The notes: generated by a model not told the origin, from the sequence alone. A DNA stretch of 64,000 bases from Geobacillus subterraneus (GCF_001618685.1 NZ_CP014342.1:1302001-1366000), one strand, 5' to 3'. Positions 51,908-62,700 are shown, counted from the first letter of the stretch. Numbers and translations are program-made.

Positions 51908-52891
51908 ATGGTTAGTATTAAAGACATTGCGAAAAAAGCGGGAGTTTCTATATCAACAGTTTCTTATGCTTTGAACGGCAGTCCGAAGGTAACAGAAGAA
52001 ACGACCGCGAGGATTTTAGCGATTGCGAAAGAATTGAATTATGTGCCGAACGCAGCGGCGCGAACATTAAAAAAACGGGAAACAAAAATTATTGGCGCTT
52101 TTTTAACTAATTATAGCGGGGCATTTTATGGTCAGCTGCTGCAAGGGATGCTTGAAACTTTGGAGAATAACGGGTATGAACTTATTGTCTGCAGTGGTAA
52201 ACAGTCACATCGTTTTTTGCCGGAACGAATGATTGATGGCGCTATCATTTTAGATCAAACGTTTTCCAGTGAAGAATTGCTTAACTACGCCGACCGTGGA
52301 CATAAACTAGTCGTTCTGGATCGAGAACTGGATCATCCAAACATTAGCCAAGTATTGCTTGATAATAAAGCTGGCGCTACCTTGGCAATGGATTATTTAA
52401 TCGAGAGGGGCCATCGTAAAATCTATGTTGTTACAGGACCGAAGGGTTCATATGATTCTGATCAGCGTTTGAAAGCCGTCAGGCAAGTGATCGAACGCCA
52501 TCCGCATATCGATTATACAGAGATTGAAGGGGACTTTCATAAGCCGTCTGGAGAACGTGCAGCACAGCAAATTATCGAGAAGTATGACCAACCAGTTGCA
52601 GTCTTTTGTTTAAACGATGAAATGGCGATTGGTATGTACAACTTTTTGGATAAGACAGATTATAAAGTCGGTGAGCATATTCACATTATCGGTTTCGATA
52701 ACATTGAAGTGTCTCGTTATACTCGTCCTCGTCTAGCAACCATTGAATATTCAAAGCGCAAATGGGGCTCTATTGCTTCCGAACATCTATTGAAACTAAT
52801 TGCTGGTGAGCCGGTAGAGCCTGAGAGAATTTATGTTACCCTAATTCCAGGAGAATCGGTGCAAATAGTAGATGGAACTGTTGGAAGTTAA
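51908..52891 (+). CDS. LacI-family repressor
   Basis: A 327-residue LacI/GalR regulator: HTH (IKDIAKKAGVSISTVSYALN), hinge helix (AARTLKKRETKIIGAFLTNY) and a sugar-binding core (DGAIILDQTFSSEEL, ERGHRKIYVVTGPKGSYDSD, VFCLNDEMAIGMYNFLD, IIGFDNIEVSRYTRPRL). Start 51908 follows AGGAGAG at seven bases. A TATAAT at 51862-51867 is a possible -10 with a poor -35. It follows the enzyme operon and is the natural partner of the four GAAACGTTTC operators; the hinge residues AARTL fit binding of a central CG palindrome. The inducer is unknown, probably a short beta-gluco-oligosaccharide. Confidence 0.9.
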   Translation: MVSIKDIAKKAGVSISTVSYALNGSPKVTEETTARILAIAKELNYVPNAAARTLKKRETKIIGAFLTNYSGAFYGQLLQGMLETLENNGYELIVCSGKQSHRFLPERMIDGAIILDQTFSSEELLNYADRGHKLVVLDRELDHPNISQVLLDNKAGATLAMDYLIERGHRKIYVVTGPKGSYDSDQRLKAVRQVIERHPHIDYTEIEGDFHKPSGERAAQQIIEKYDQPVAVFCLNDEMAIGMYNFLDKTDYKVGEHIHIIGFDNIEVSRYTRPRLATIEYSKRKWGSIASEHLLKLIAGEPVEPERIYVTLIPGESVQIVDGTVGS

Positions 52892-52936
52892 AAAATGGAT
52901 GGGCAAACAAAGGGGTAAAAGTGGGGGAGGGAGATG

Positions 52937-54307
52937 ATGGAGAACAAATCTACAGTCTTTCAGAACGAAATGCTGAAAACTATTATTGACAGTGCTCATG
53001 AGGGAATTGTCGTTGTGGATGAAAAAGGAAAAATCATTTATATAAATAAAAGTTATTGCGAGTTTTTGGAAAAAGAGCAGGAAGAAGTTATCGGCAAGCA
53101 CGTAACGGAGGTGATTGAAAATACGAGAATGCATATTGTTGTTCAAACCGGAAAAGAAGAGATGGCTGATTTACAATATATAAAAGGAAACTATATGATT
53201 GCCAACCGTATTCCCATTGTGATCAATGGGAGAATCGTCGGAGCGGTCGGAACAGTTATTTTTCGCGATGTTCATGAATGGAAACGGATGAATAGCCATA
53301 TTAAAAGTTTGTTATTGCAATTACAAACGTATTTAGAGGAAAGGAACGAGGACAATGGAGCGAAATATACATTAAGAGATATTGTTTCCCAATCAAAACA
53401 AATGGAAATGTTAAAGGAGCGAGTAAAACGTATTGCTGATAGTGACGTTTCGGTGTTGATTCGCGGGGAAAGCGGCACGGGTAAAGAGTTGTTCGCCCAT
53501 AGCATTCATCAGTTAAGCAGCCGAAGTCATAAGCCGTTTATCAAGGTCAACTGCGGTGCTATTCCCGATCACTTATTGGAATCAGAACTGTTTGGCTACG
53601 AAGAAGGAGCCTTTACTGGAGCGAAAAAAGGCGGAAAAAAAGGAAAGTTTCAATTAGCTGATGGCGGAACGGTTTTTCTTGATGAAATTGGCGATATGCC
53701 GTTGCATATGCAAGTGAAATTGTTGCGCGTTTTGCAGGAGAAGGAGATTGAACCGGTGGGGGCAACAAAAACAGTTCCCGTCGATGTCCGAATTATCGCT
53801 GCTACCAATCGGCCCTTGGAAAAGTTGATCGAAGAAAAACGGTTCCGTGAAGATTTATACTACCGTATTAATGTCGTGTCGATTTTCATTCCTCCTTTGC
53901 GTGAGAGGCCAGAGGATCTCAGCGCATTGGTGCATCATTTCGTGAATAAGATCAGCAAGCGCTTGGGAAAACGAATCACAGCCATTGATGAGAACGTATG
54001 GCATATTTTTTCTCAACATTCATGGCCGGGGAACATCCGTGAACTTGAAAATGTCATGGAAGTGGCTGTTCACTTTGCTGAAGGAGAAACGATTACCGTT
54101 GAAGCATTACCGGAGTATTTAAGAGCCAATTCCGTATATCAATTGCAAGGAAAAACACTAAAGCAGCTGCTTGAAGAAACGGAGAAGGCAATTATCAAAA
54201 AAAGTTTGTCGCTTCATCAGAACGATAAAGTAAAGGCAGCTGAGGCTTTAGGCATTAGCAAGTCAACGATGTATGAGAAGATAAAAAAATACGGTCTGGA
54301 TGGTTAG
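52937..54307 (+). CDS. Sigma-54-dependent transcriptional activator (PAS-AAA-Fis)
   Basis: A 456-residue enhancer-binding protein for SigL. Order: PAS sensor (residues ~10-115, ILIDSAHEGIVVVDE-like segment and INKSYCEFLEKEQEEVIGKH), AAA domain with Walker A IRGESGTGKELFAH, the sigma-54 contact loop EGAFTGAKKGG, Walker B GGTVFLDEIGDMP, arginine finger region FREDLYYRINV, and C-terminal Fis-type HTH (KVKAAEALGISKSTMYEKIKK). Start 52937 fits the GGAGGGAG site better than the adjacent ATG 52934. A strong terminator separates it from a perfect -24/-12 promoter, so it most likely activates the ketone-body operon downstream. The PAS ligand is unknown. Confidence 0.92.
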   Translation: MENKSTVFQNEMLKTIIDSAHEGIVVVDEKGKIIYINKSYCEFLEKEQEEVIGKHVTEVIENTRMHIVVQTGKEEMADLQYIKGNYMIANRIPIVINGRIVGAVGTVIFRDVHEWKRMNSHIKSLLLQLQTYLEERNEDNGAKYTLRDIVSQSKQMEMLKERVKRIADSDVSVLIRGESGTGKELFAHSIHQLSSRSHKPFIKVNCGAIPDHLLESELFGYEEGAFTGAKKGGKKGKFQLADGGTVFLDEIGDMPLHMQVKLLRVLQEKEIEPVGATKTVPVDVRIIAATNRPLEKLIEEKRFREDLYYRINVVSIFIPPLRERPEDLSALVHHFVNKISKRLGKRITAIDENVWHIFSQHSWPGNIRELENVMEVAVHFAEGETITVEALPEYLRANSVYQLQGKTLKQLLEETEKAIIKKSLSLHQNDKVKAAEALGISKSTMYEKIKKYGLDG

Positions 54308-54310
54308 TTT

Positions 54311-54350
54311 TCCGGAATCTTGGAATTTGTTCCGAGATTCCGGATTTTTT
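54311..54350 (+). terminator. Rho-independent terminator of the activator gene
   Basis: A 15-bp near-perfect stem TCCGGAATCTTGGAA/TTCCGAGATTCCGGA (54311-54344) followed by TTTTTTG. Confidence 0.93.
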
Positions 54351-54480
54351 GTGTGAACAACATACAAGTGAAGTAGTGTTTGGGTAAGGAATAAAGTTTT
54401 TATTGAACAAATGTCCGAGTTTTTGGAATAAAGAAAGAGATGTTGAACTCGTTATTCTGTCTGCTCTTAATATATTTTGT

Positions 54481-54497
54481 TGGCATCATTCTTGCTT
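54481..54497 (+). promoter_or_regulatory. Sigma-54 (-24/-12) promoter of the ketone-body operon
   Basis: TGGCATCATTCTTGCTT contains GG and GC separated by exactly ten bases, the hallmark of a SigL promoter, 50 bases before the first CoA-transferase gene. Its position after a SigL activator gene supports the call. Confidence 0.88.
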
Positions 54498-54545
54498 GTA
54501 TAAGTGAACGAAGAAATCAATAACACATAGGGAGGTAAAACACCA

Positions 54546-55232
54546 ATGAAGCAAGTACATTCGTCTTTTATCGAGGCGGTGAAAGACATTCCAGATGGGG
54601 CAACGATTATGGTTGGCGGCTTCGGTCTTGTCGGCATTCCGGAAAACTTAATTCTCGCGTTAGCGGAAACCGGTGTCAAGGATTTAACGGTTATCTCCAA
54701 TAATTGCGGTGTGGATGACTGGGGACTGGGATTGCTCCTCAAAAATAAGCAAATTAAGAAAATGATCGCTTCTTATGTTGGAGAAAATAAAAAGTTTGAA
54801 CGCCAAGTTCTCAATCAGGAAATAGAAGTGGAATTAATTCCCCAAGGAACGTTGGCGGAACGTATTCGCGCTGGTGGGGCCGGAATTCCAGCCTTTTATA
54901 CTCCTGCCGGAGTTGGCACTCCGATTGCCGAAGGGAAAGAAGTCCGAGTATTTAACGGCAAAGAGTATATTCTTGAAACAGCGTTAGTTGCTGACTTTAG
55001 TTTAGTGCGTGCGTGGAAAGGAGATAAAATGGGGAACTTGATTTACAATAAAACAGCGCGCAACTTTAACCCGATGATGGCGGCAGCAGGGAAAGTTACG
55101 ATTGCAGAAGTGGAGGAACTTGTGGAAATTGGAGAATTGGATCCGGATCACATTCATACGCCGAGCATTTATGTACAACGATTAGTAGTTGGAAAACAAG
55201 AAAAACGGATTGAACGTCTAGTTGTTCGCTAG
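54546..55232 (+). CDS. scoA: 3-oxoacid CoA-transferase subunit A
   Basis: Alpha subunit of the enzyme that moves CoA from succinyl-CoA (or acetyl-CoA) to acetoacetate. The 228-residue protein has the family start [62 protein letters not shown] and [26 protein letters not shown] precedes the ATG. First gene of the sigma-54 operon and 29 bases before its partner subunit. Gene order A-B-permease-dehydrogenase-thiolase points to 3-hydroxybutyrate/acetoacetate use. Confidence 0.94.
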   Translation: MKQVHSSFIEAVKDIPDGATIMVGGFGLVGIPENLILALAETGVKDLTVISNNCGVDDWGLGLLLKNKQIKKMIASYVGENKKFERQVLNQEIEVELIPQGTLAERIRAGGAGIPAFYTPAGVGTPIAEGKEVRVFNGKEYILETALVADFSLVRAWKGDKMGNLIYNKTARNFNPMMAAAGKVTIAEVEELVEIGELDPDHIHTPSIYVQRLVVGKQEKRIERLVVR

Positions 55233-55261
55233 TATGTCAAAGAAGGGAGCAAGTGAAAACA

Positions 55262-55921
55262 ATGAATAAACAATCCATTCGTGAAAGAATTGCCAAGCGT
55301 GCTGAACAGGAGATTGAAAACGGTTTCTACGTCAATTTAGGGATTGGAATACCAACTCTTGTCGCCAATTTTATTCAATCGCATAAAAAGGTGGTGCTGC
55401 AATCTGAAAACGGATTGTTAGGGATTGGACCTTACCCTCTCAAGGATGAGGTAGACCCCGATTTAATCAATGCCGGGAAAGAAACGATAACGGCTATTCC
55501 CGGAGCTTGCTATTTTAGCAGTGCCGAATCATTTGCCATGATCCGTGGCGGTCATATCGATGTAGCTATTTTAGGAGGAATGGAAGTTTCGGAAGAGGGT
55601 GATCTTGCTAATTGGATGATCCCTGGAAAAATGATTAAAGGCATGGGAGGAGCGATGGATCTAGTGCATGGAGCGAAAAAGATTATTGTTGTTATGGAGC
55701 ATGTTAGCAAGGATGGAAAACCGAAGATTGTGAAAAAGTGTAGTCTTCCGTTGACAGGAAGGAAAGTGGTCAACCGCATTATTACCGAAAAAGCGGTTAT
55801 AGACGTGACCGAGAATGGCTTGAAGTTAGTAGAAATTTTGGATGGAAGTAGCGTCGAAGAGATTCAATCTCTGACAGAACCAACATTGATTATCGATGAA
55901 ACGCTTTTTATTCAGGCATAA
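55262..55921 (+). CDS. scoB: 3-oxoacid CoA-transferase subunit B
   Basis: Beta subunit of the CoA-transferase, 219 residues, with the catalytic glutamate in [16 protein letters not shown] and the family patterns [34 protein letters not shown] and [13 protein letters not shown]. Two starts are possible: GTG 55253 lies three bases after GGGAG, ATG 55262 twelve bases after it; I chose the ATG because it matches the usual N-terminus. It works with ScoA as a heterodimer or heterotetramer. Confidence 0.93.
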   Translation: MNKQSIRERIAKRAEQEIENGFYVNLGIGIPTLVANFIQSHKKVVLQSENGLLGIGPYPLKDEVDPDLINAGKETITAIPGACYFSSAESFAMIRGGHIDVAILGGMEVSEEGDLANWMIPGKMIKGMGGAMDLVHGAKKIIVVMEHVSKDGKPKIVKKCSLPLTGRKVVNRIITEKAVIDVTENGLKLVEILDGSSVEEIQSLTEPTLIIDETLFIQA

Positions 55922-55943
55922 TTTTGTCTAGGGGTGATCGGGG

Positions 55944-57263
55944 ATGTGGAGCATGATCGGTCTAATTGGGGGATTGGCATTACTCATTTATTTAACCATG
56001 AGAGGAATGAATTTATTTATTGCTGCGCCACTATGCGCATTCGTAGTGGCTGTTTTCAGCGGATTGCCGCTCTTTCCGCAGTTGGTTGGCGGAGGGGAAG
56101 CCAATTTAGTCGGAAATTATATGACGGGATTCTCAAGCTTTATTCAATCTTGGTATCTAATGTTTTTATTAGGTGCTATTTTTGGTAAATTAATGGAAGA
56201 CAGTGGGGCGGCTCATAGCGTTTCGAAATGGATTGTGGATAAGTTGGGAATGAAGCATGCAGCGTTGGCCATTGTGATTGCTTGTGCCGTTTTAACATAT
56301 GGAGGAGTCAGCTTATTCGTCGTGGCATTTTCTGTTTATCCGATGGCTGTGAGTTTGTTTAAGCAAGCTAATTTGCCGCGCCGCTTTATTCCAGCAGCCC
56401 TTGCGTTTGGTTCTGTGACATTTACGATGACGTCAGCGGGGTCTCCCGAAATTCAAAACTGGATTCCGATTGAATATTTAAAGACGTCTCCATATGCTGG
56501 ATGGGAAGTCAGTCTCATCGTTGCAATTTTTATGGCTTTGTTCGGCTACTGGTGGTTGAAGAAAATGATCGATAAAGCAGTGGCGAGAGGGGAGAGATTT
56601 GTTTCTAGATTAGGCGACCCGGTCGAAGAAGGCCAAGAACTGCCTCATCCCGTTCTCGGTCTCATTCCGCTTTTGGTTGTATTAGTGATTTCGTTTGTGT
56701 TTCATGATTCCTTAAAACAATCGGCACTCATTGTGGCTTTGCTTGGTGGTGTCATCGCTACGTATGTATGCAATTATAAGTATTTCAAAAATTTTGAAAA
56801 TGCTGTATCTGAGGGAACGATCGGAGCATTAATCGCCTTAGGGAACACAGCGGCGGTGGTTGGGTTTGGCGGCGTGGCGAAGGCTGTTCCTGCCTTTCAC
56901 ACAGCGGTAGAAACGATTACGAGCATTCCGGGCAGCCCATTAATTGGGGGAGCTATTGCGGTTAGTGTCATTGCAGGAATGACGGGTTCAGCATCTGGAG
57001 GACAGGCTATTGCGTTGCCGCTCATCGCGCCGCACTATCTGGATATGGGAGTCAATCCGGAAGCGCTGCATCGTGTGGTTGCCATTTCTTCTGGAGCACT
57101 CGATTCGTTGCCGCATAACGGATATGTAGTTACAACGATTCGAGCGATTTGTGGGGAAACCCATCAGGATGCCTATAATGCGGTAGGGGCTTTAACCGTG
57201 ATTGTTCCTGCGCTAGGGACGGTGTTGGCAATCATTTTATTTTCCCTTGGTTTAGGAATCTGA
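55944..57263 (+). CDS. GntP-family permease, probable 3-hydroxybutyrate/acetoacetate importer
   Basis: A 439-residue membrane protein with about 12 hydrophobic spans and GntP-like motifs (MTSAGSPEIQNWIPIEYL, GMTGSASGGQAIALPLIAPH, SGALDSLPHNGYVV). The last two fit the subgroup represented by Bacillus YxjC, linked with scoAB. It most likely imports 3-hydroxybutyrate or acetoacetate by proton symport; this is inferred from the neighbouring catabolic genes. AGGGGTGATCGGGG lies before the ATG. Confidence 0.85.
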   Translation: MWSMIGLIGGLALLIYLTMRGMNLFIAAPLCAFVVAVFSGLPLFPQLVGGGEANLVGNYMTGFSSFIQSWYLMFLLGAIFGKLMEDSGAAHSVSKWIVDKLGMKHAALAIVIACAVLTYGGVSLFVVAFSVYPMAVSLFKQANLPRRFIPAALAFGSVTFTMTSAGSPEIQNWIPIEYLKTSPYAGWEVSLIVAIFMALFGYWWLKKMIDKAVARGERFVSRLGDPVEEGQELPHPVLGLIPLLVVLVISFVFHDSLKQSALIVALLGGVIATYVCNYKYFKNFENAVSEGTIGALIALGNTAAVVGFGGVAKAVPAFHTAVETITSIPGSPLIGGAIAVSVIAGMTGSASGGQAIALPLIAPHYLDMGVNPEALHRVVAISSGALDSLPHNGYVVTTIRAICGETHQDAYNAVGALTVIVPALGTVLAIILFSLGLGI

Positions 57264-57348
57264 AGAAGTGCACAAAAGGGAAATGTCGTTTTATTGAAAG
57301 GATAGAGGGCATCACGCTTAGATGAAACATCGGTGGGGGGATCAGATA

Positions 57349-58125
57349 GTGGTAAAAGGAAAAGTAATGTTGATTACGGGAGCAGCGAGCGGAATTGGGT
57401 ATGAAATGGCGAAAACCTTTGCTGAAAACGGCAGTAAAGTTGTGCTCACAGACATCCATAAAACAGCCATGGAGAAAGCGGCTGAATCGCTGCAAAATAG
57501 CGACTATGAGGCGATTGGCCTGAAGTGCGATGTCACGTCTGAGGAAGAGGTTAAAGCGGCCTTGGATGAAACGTTGAACCGATTCGGGCGGATTGATATT
57601 CTGATTAACAATGCAGGATTGCAGTATGTAGCCAATATTGAAGATTTTCCAACGCAGAAATTTAAACAGCTTGTTGATGTTATGCTCGTAGCCCCATTCA
57701 TTGCTATTAAACATGTTTTTCCAACGATGAAACAACAAAACTATGGCCGTATTATTAACATCGCCTCCATTAACGGCTTAGTCGGTTTTGCTGGAAAAGC
57801 AGCATACAATAGCGCGAAGCACGGGGTCATTGGTTTAACAAAGGTGGCGGCCCTTGAAGGAGCACCGTATGGAATTACGGTTAATGCTCTATGTCCCGGA
57901 TATGTCGATACACCGCTTGTCCGTAACCAATTGAGTGATTTAGCGGCTGCCAGAAATGTTCCGTTAGAAAAAGTATTGGAGGAGGTCATTTATCCGCTTG
58001 TGCCACAACGGCGTCTGTTGTCGGTTGAGGAAATTGCAAACTATGCGCTGTTTTTAGCGAGTGAACAAGCAAGAGGTATCACCGGGCAGGCGGTTGTCAT
58101 CGATGGCGGGTATACGGCACAGTGA
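57349..58125 (+). CDS. 3-hydroxybutyrate dehydrogenase (SDR family)
   Basis: NAD-dependent oxidation of D-3-hydroxybutyrate to acetoacetate. A 258-residue short-chain dehydrogenase with the cofactor motif TGAASGIGYEMA, NNAGLQYV, catalytic serine in NIASINGLVGF and the YNSAK pair, and substrate-loop features (LCPGYVDTPLVRNQL, YPLVPQRRLLSVEEIA) typical of 3-hydroxybutyrate dehydrogenases. The GTG start at 57349 follows GGGGGG at eight bases; an earlier ATG precedes the site. Feeds acetoacetate to ScoAB. Confidence 0.9.
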   Translation: MVKGKVMLITGAASGIGYEMAKTFAENGSKVVLTDIHKTAMEKAAESLQNSDYEAIGLKCDVTSEEEVKAALDETLNRFGRIDILINNAGLQYVANIEDFPTQKFKQLVDVMLVAPFIAIKHVFPTMKQQNYGRIINIASINGLVGFAGKAAYNSAKHGVIGLTKVAALEGAPYGITVNALCPGYVDTPLVRNQLSDLAAARNVPLEKVLEEVIYPLVPQRRLLSVEEIANYALFLASEQARGITGQAVVIDGGYTAQ

Positions 58126-58158
58126 AGATGTTATGTGATGAGGGAGGAGCGATACAGA

Positions 58159-59334
58159 ATGAGAGAAGTGGTCATTACAGCAGCCGTGCGCACACCGATT
58201 GGAACATTTGGCGGCGTCTTTAAAGACCTGTTGCCAACAGATTTAATTGTTCCTGTTTTAGAGGAAGCAGTAAAGCGCAGCCAAATTGAGAAAAGCGAAG
58301 TAAACGAAGTGATTTTGGGGCATTGCATTCAGAGGACGGATATACCTAATACAGCAAGAACGGCTGCCTTGCTAGCCGGATTTCCTCATACAACAACCGG
58401 TTTTACGATTCAGCGCCAGTGCGCTTCTGGAATGCAAGCGATTATTTCGGCGGCTATGCAAATTGAAGTCGGGCTGAGCGATGTGGTCATTGCCGGCGGC
58501 GTGGAAGCCATGAGTTCTAGTCCGTATATAGTAAAGCAGTATCGTTGGGGGGCGCGTTTACAGCACCAGCAAGTCTATGATAGCGTTTGGGAAGTTCTTG
58601 AGGACCCCATTCACCATGTGATGATGGGGGAAACGGCCGAGAATCTTGCCGAACAGTACGGGATCACAAGGGAAGAGCAGGATGAGCTGGCGTTGTTAAG
58701 CCATCGACGAGCTATTTTGGCGATGGAATCGGGATACTTTGATTCTCAAATTGTTCCGATCACGGTAAAAACACGGAAGGAAGAGATAGTTGTAACGAAA
58801 GATGAGCATCCACGAGCCGATGTGACGAAAGAAAAATTGGCTTCTTTAAAACCTGTATTTCGAAAAAATGGAACGGTAACAGCAGGGAATGCGTCGGGAA
58901 TTAATGACGGTGCTGCTGCGCTTGTGCTCATGTCCGCCGAGTATGCGCAGCAACGAGGAATCCAGCCGCTTGCGAAAGTAGTTGGTTATGCTGTTGCCGG
59001 AGTGGATCCTCTAGTGATGGGACGCGGTCCGGTTCCAGCGGTACAAAAAGGATTAGAAAGGGTAAATTGGACGTTAGCGGAAGCCGATTTAATTGAAATC
59101 AATGAAGCATTTGCTGCTCAGTATTTAGCTGTAGAAAGGGAACTGCGTTTAGATAGAGATAAAGTGAACGTAAACGGAAGCGGCATCAGCTTGGGACATC
59201 CGATTGGATGCACAGGAGCGCGTATTGTCGTCAGTCTTATTCATGAGTTGCAGCGCCGTCAGCTTGAAAAAGGAATTGCCTCTTTATGCGTGGGCGGTGG
59301 AATGGGAACGGCGGTGTTTATTGAGGCTTTGTAA
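58159..59334 (+). CDS. Acetyl-CoA acetyltransferase (thiolase)
   Basis: Thiolysis of acetoacetyl-CoA to two acetyl-CoA, closing the ketone-body route. The 391-residue protein has the nucleophile cysteine in [24 protein letters not shown], the histidine in [13 protein letters not shown] and the final CVGGGMG motif. Start MREVVITAA is preceded by GGGAGGAGC. Last gene of the operon, followed by a terminator. Distinct in sequence from the thiolase at 6 kb, whose ESMTRAP and GHPLGASG forms differ from those here ([15 protein letters not shown]). Confidence 0.93.
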   Translation: MREVVITAAVRTPIGTFGGVFKDLLPTDLIVPVLEEAVKRSQIEKSEVNEVILGHCIQRTDIPNTARTAALLAGFPHTTTGFTIQRQCASGMQAIISAAMQIEVGLSDVVIAGGVEAMSSSPYIVKQYRWGARLQHQQVYDSVWEVLEDPIHHVMMGETAENLAEQYGITREEQDELALLSHRRAILAMESGYFDSQIVPITVKTRKEEIVVTKDEHPRADVTKEKLASLKPVFRKNGTVTAGNASGINDGAAALVLMSAEYAQQRGIQPLAKVVGYAVAGVDPLVMGRGPVPAVQKGLERVNWTLAEADLIEINEAFAAQYLAVERELRLDRDKVNVNGSGISLGHPIGCTGARIVVSLIHELQRRQLEKGIASLCVGGGMGTAVFIEAL

Positions 59335-59386
59335 AGACTGGGCATAATATTTGTAAGGTGTTCCTAGAGTCAAAAATCGAACAACG

Positions 59387-59436
59387 AAGGGAGTCCAAAA
59401 GCGTCTGCTTTTAGGCTCCCTTGATCTATTTTTTGT
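59387..59436 (+). terminator. Rho-independent terminator of the ketone-body operon
   Basis: A long stem AAGGGAGTCCAAAAGC/GCTTTTAGGCTCCCTT (59387-59422) with one mismatch, then GATCTATTTTTT. Confidence 0.88.
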
Positions 59437-59532
59437 TTCTTTCTCCTTTGTGGAGCAATTCACAACAATGGCATGAAAATCGAGTAGGATTTTTTCGGGC
59501 AACTGTCGAATAATCCACTATTGAGAATCTAG

Positions 59533-59712
59533 AGGGGCGGTGATTTAGTACAAAATAGTGCTATTCCATCTGTTTCTCAGTTAGAAAAACCTGGCGAAAT
59601 CAGCCTTCTTTTTTGGCGAGATGCCGCTGATTTGCTCGTGGCAGCCATTTTTCACCGGCCTTCTAGAGATGTGCTCAGTTCAACAGGAATTGTTCATCAG
59701 AGGGGGGATTGA
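59533..59712 (+). pseudogene. Start-less open frame before the BTAD regulator
   Basis: A frame open from 59533 to 59712 contains VQNSAIPSVSQLEKPGEISL and continues LFWRDAADLLVAAIFHRPSR before stopping at the start region of the regulator. It has no ATG, GTG or TTG near its beginning, though AGAGGGGCGGTG precedes it. It looks coding by composition. Possible relic or a leader peptide with an unusual start; family not recognised. The rest of 59437-59532 holds nothing I can identify. Confidence 0.3.
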
Positions 59713-62700
59713 ATGAACTATCTATCTTCAGTTATAGAGACAAAGTTTATTCCGCCTTATCTCAAGGAAACGGTGATTGTACGCCCATCCTTGATGAAAA
59801 AATTAATTCGTATGAAAAACTATCCCCTCACCATTATTCACTCGGGACCGGGTTATGGCAAAAGTACATCGTTGGCTTTGTTGCTTAGCAATTCATATAC
59901 ACCGTTTTGCTGGTATACGGTTTCAGAACAGGACGATAACTTTTTTCCTTTTCTTATCCATATGGTCTATTGTGTTCGTACGCTATTTCCTGATTTTGGG
60001 ATGGAACTGCTGACGGTCCTTGAACAAGAGGCTTCTTCTAACTATGATCAAGAAAAAGTTGAATTTATTTGTTCAAAGTTTATTAATGAGATGAAAGCCC
60101 TTCGCGAGGAATTTATCCTTGTACTCGATGATTTTCACTTGCTTGACCGTTCGGAATGGATCAGTCGATGGATGAAACTGTTTATCGTGCACAAGCCAGC
60201 GAATGTTCATCTTGTGATCTCAAGCAGAGGCCGCCCTCCTTGGGATATTTTAGAGACGATGAAAGTCAAAGGGGAAATGTTAGAGATCACGGAGAAGGAC
60301 TTAGTATTTTCGAGAGAGGAAATAGATGTCTTGTTTTCTGATTCCTACGGAATTCCTTTGGACTGGGAGACTGTCGAACAAATCTATACTATGACAGAGG
60401 GATGGATCATCGCTATCCAGATGATTTGGCACCAAATGAAAATGAAGCCGGATTATTCATTTTCTAACACTCAATCGGCCTCTATGGATGATTTATTTCG
60501 TTTTCTGGCTTTAGAAGTGTTTTTTAAGCAGCCAGACGTGGTGCGTGATTTTTTAGAGCGGACCAGTGTGTTTGAAGAATTCTCGGAATCTGTTTGTCAT
60601 CTATGGTTTTCAGAGGAAGATACACGTTATATTTTAGACTACTTAATGAGGCAAAATTTATTTATCAATCCGATTAGTGAGGGACGATACCGTTATCACG
60701 CATTGTTCCGGGAATTTCTGCAATCACAAATCAGTAAAAAGGCAGACGTTTTTTATCATACTCATCAACAAGCTGCTGATTATTATATTCGTTCGCAAAA
60801 CTACGAAAAAGCGATCCTTCATTTGTTAGAGATCAAGGAGTACGAGCGGATAGCTGTCATCCTTCAGCCCAACGGCAGATCGATGTTGGAAGAAGGGAAA
60901 ATCGAGACACTTCTCAAAGTTCTTCTTCAAATTCCCGAACATGTAAAAAATCAGTACTATATGCTTTGGTTTTATCAAGGGGAAATTTATCGATATCGAT
61001 CACAATACGAAGAGGCCCTCGATTGCTATCGACGGATGGAAAGCAACGCGGAGATAAAAAATGATGGAATCGGCATAGGTTTAGGAGTGGAAGGGCAAGC
61101 AAGGGTATATCTTGACACGGTGCAACCGAGCAAAGCAGATCCATTGTTGAGAAAAGCCATTGTATTACTGGATCACCCACACTCTGATCAGTTTGGTGGG
61201 AATGAGAGAAAACGATCACTGTATGTTCTTATGGCTGAAAATTTGCTGAATATGGGGAATACTGTGGATGCGGAAAAGTGGTATTTACAAACGAAATCGT
61301 TCGAAGATGGTACAAAACATTTAAAAATGATTGAATTAGAAGCGCGGCTTTATTTAAGAACAGGGCGGCTTAAACAAGCAAAAGAAATTTTGAAAAACTA
61401 TAGGGAAAAGCAAAACGAGCAGCTATATTTATCGAGAGCGCACCGGACGAGTGAAATTTTACTGGCGCTCATTTGTGTATATATGGGAGAAGTCGAAGAA
61501 GCAAAAAAACTGGCTGAGTCGGGAATCCTCCAGGGAATCAAATGGAAAGCACCTTTTGTTGAGGCTTGCGGATGGATGAGAAAAGGACATGCGTTGCAGT
61601 TCAATCATGTATATGAGCAAACAATGGCTATTCATTGTTATGAAACAGCCATTTGTATGATGGATGATATGAACATTTCACGCGGAAAAGCTGAGCCTTG
61701 GATGGGATTATGCTTGCTGTATGGAAGAAGCGGCTGCTATGATCTAGCATTGGAATGTGGGATGAGAGCGCTTTCGGAAACAGAAAAGGTGAAGGATATT
61801 TGGCTGTCATCATTTATTCTCCTTGCCCTAGGAATTGCGTTGTATTATAGCGGTGATATTCAAAAAGCACGACAAATGTTTCACCAATGTTTATCGATCT
61901 TTCAGCAATGCGGTTGTCAATACGGTTTAATGGTTTCATATTTTTGGATCTCGCTGCTGGAATTTGAGCAAAAAAATGAACAGGCATTTCATGCATCCTT
62001 TCAACAATGTTTGCATCTGATCGATAAACAAGATTATTCATTTTTTGTTGAGAAAAAAACATTGTTTGGTCCGAATGACTTACAAAGCATCATACCGATG
62101 TTAATGAAAGCGAAAAAACAAGGGATCGAAACACATACCGCCAGTCGATTGCTTGAACGAGTGGGAATGAAAGACGTTTCTTTTCATCCTGGCTACACGT
62201 TGAAAGTTCGCACTTTGGGAGAGTTTAAACTGTTTTTGGGACAGAAAGAAGTGAGTGAACGGGAATGGAAGCGGGAAAAGGCCAAAGAACTGTTTCAATT
62301 GTTCATTACCCGGCGCGGCCAGCTGTTGCCGCGAAGCAAAATATTATCTTTGCTTTGGAAGGACAGTCATGAAGCGGCAGCGGAACGGGATTTTAAAGTG
62401 GCGCTGAACGCGTTGAACAAAGTCATCGAACCCCATCGTAAAGCGCGTTCGGAATCATTTTTTATCGAAAGGCGGGGGGTGTTGTATGGATTAAGCAGTA
62501 AAGCGGTCATTGAAATTGATGCTGTCCAATTTCAAACGTTGATTGAAAAAGGATTGGAAGAGAGGGACCGAGACGCGGCTGCCGAAATGTTAAAACAAGG
62601 ACTCGGTCTATACCAAGGCGATTATTTGCCGGATCGTCTTTATGCGGACTGGTGTGCCGAAGAGAGAGAAAGACTGCTCCTTTTATTTTTGAAGGGAGCG

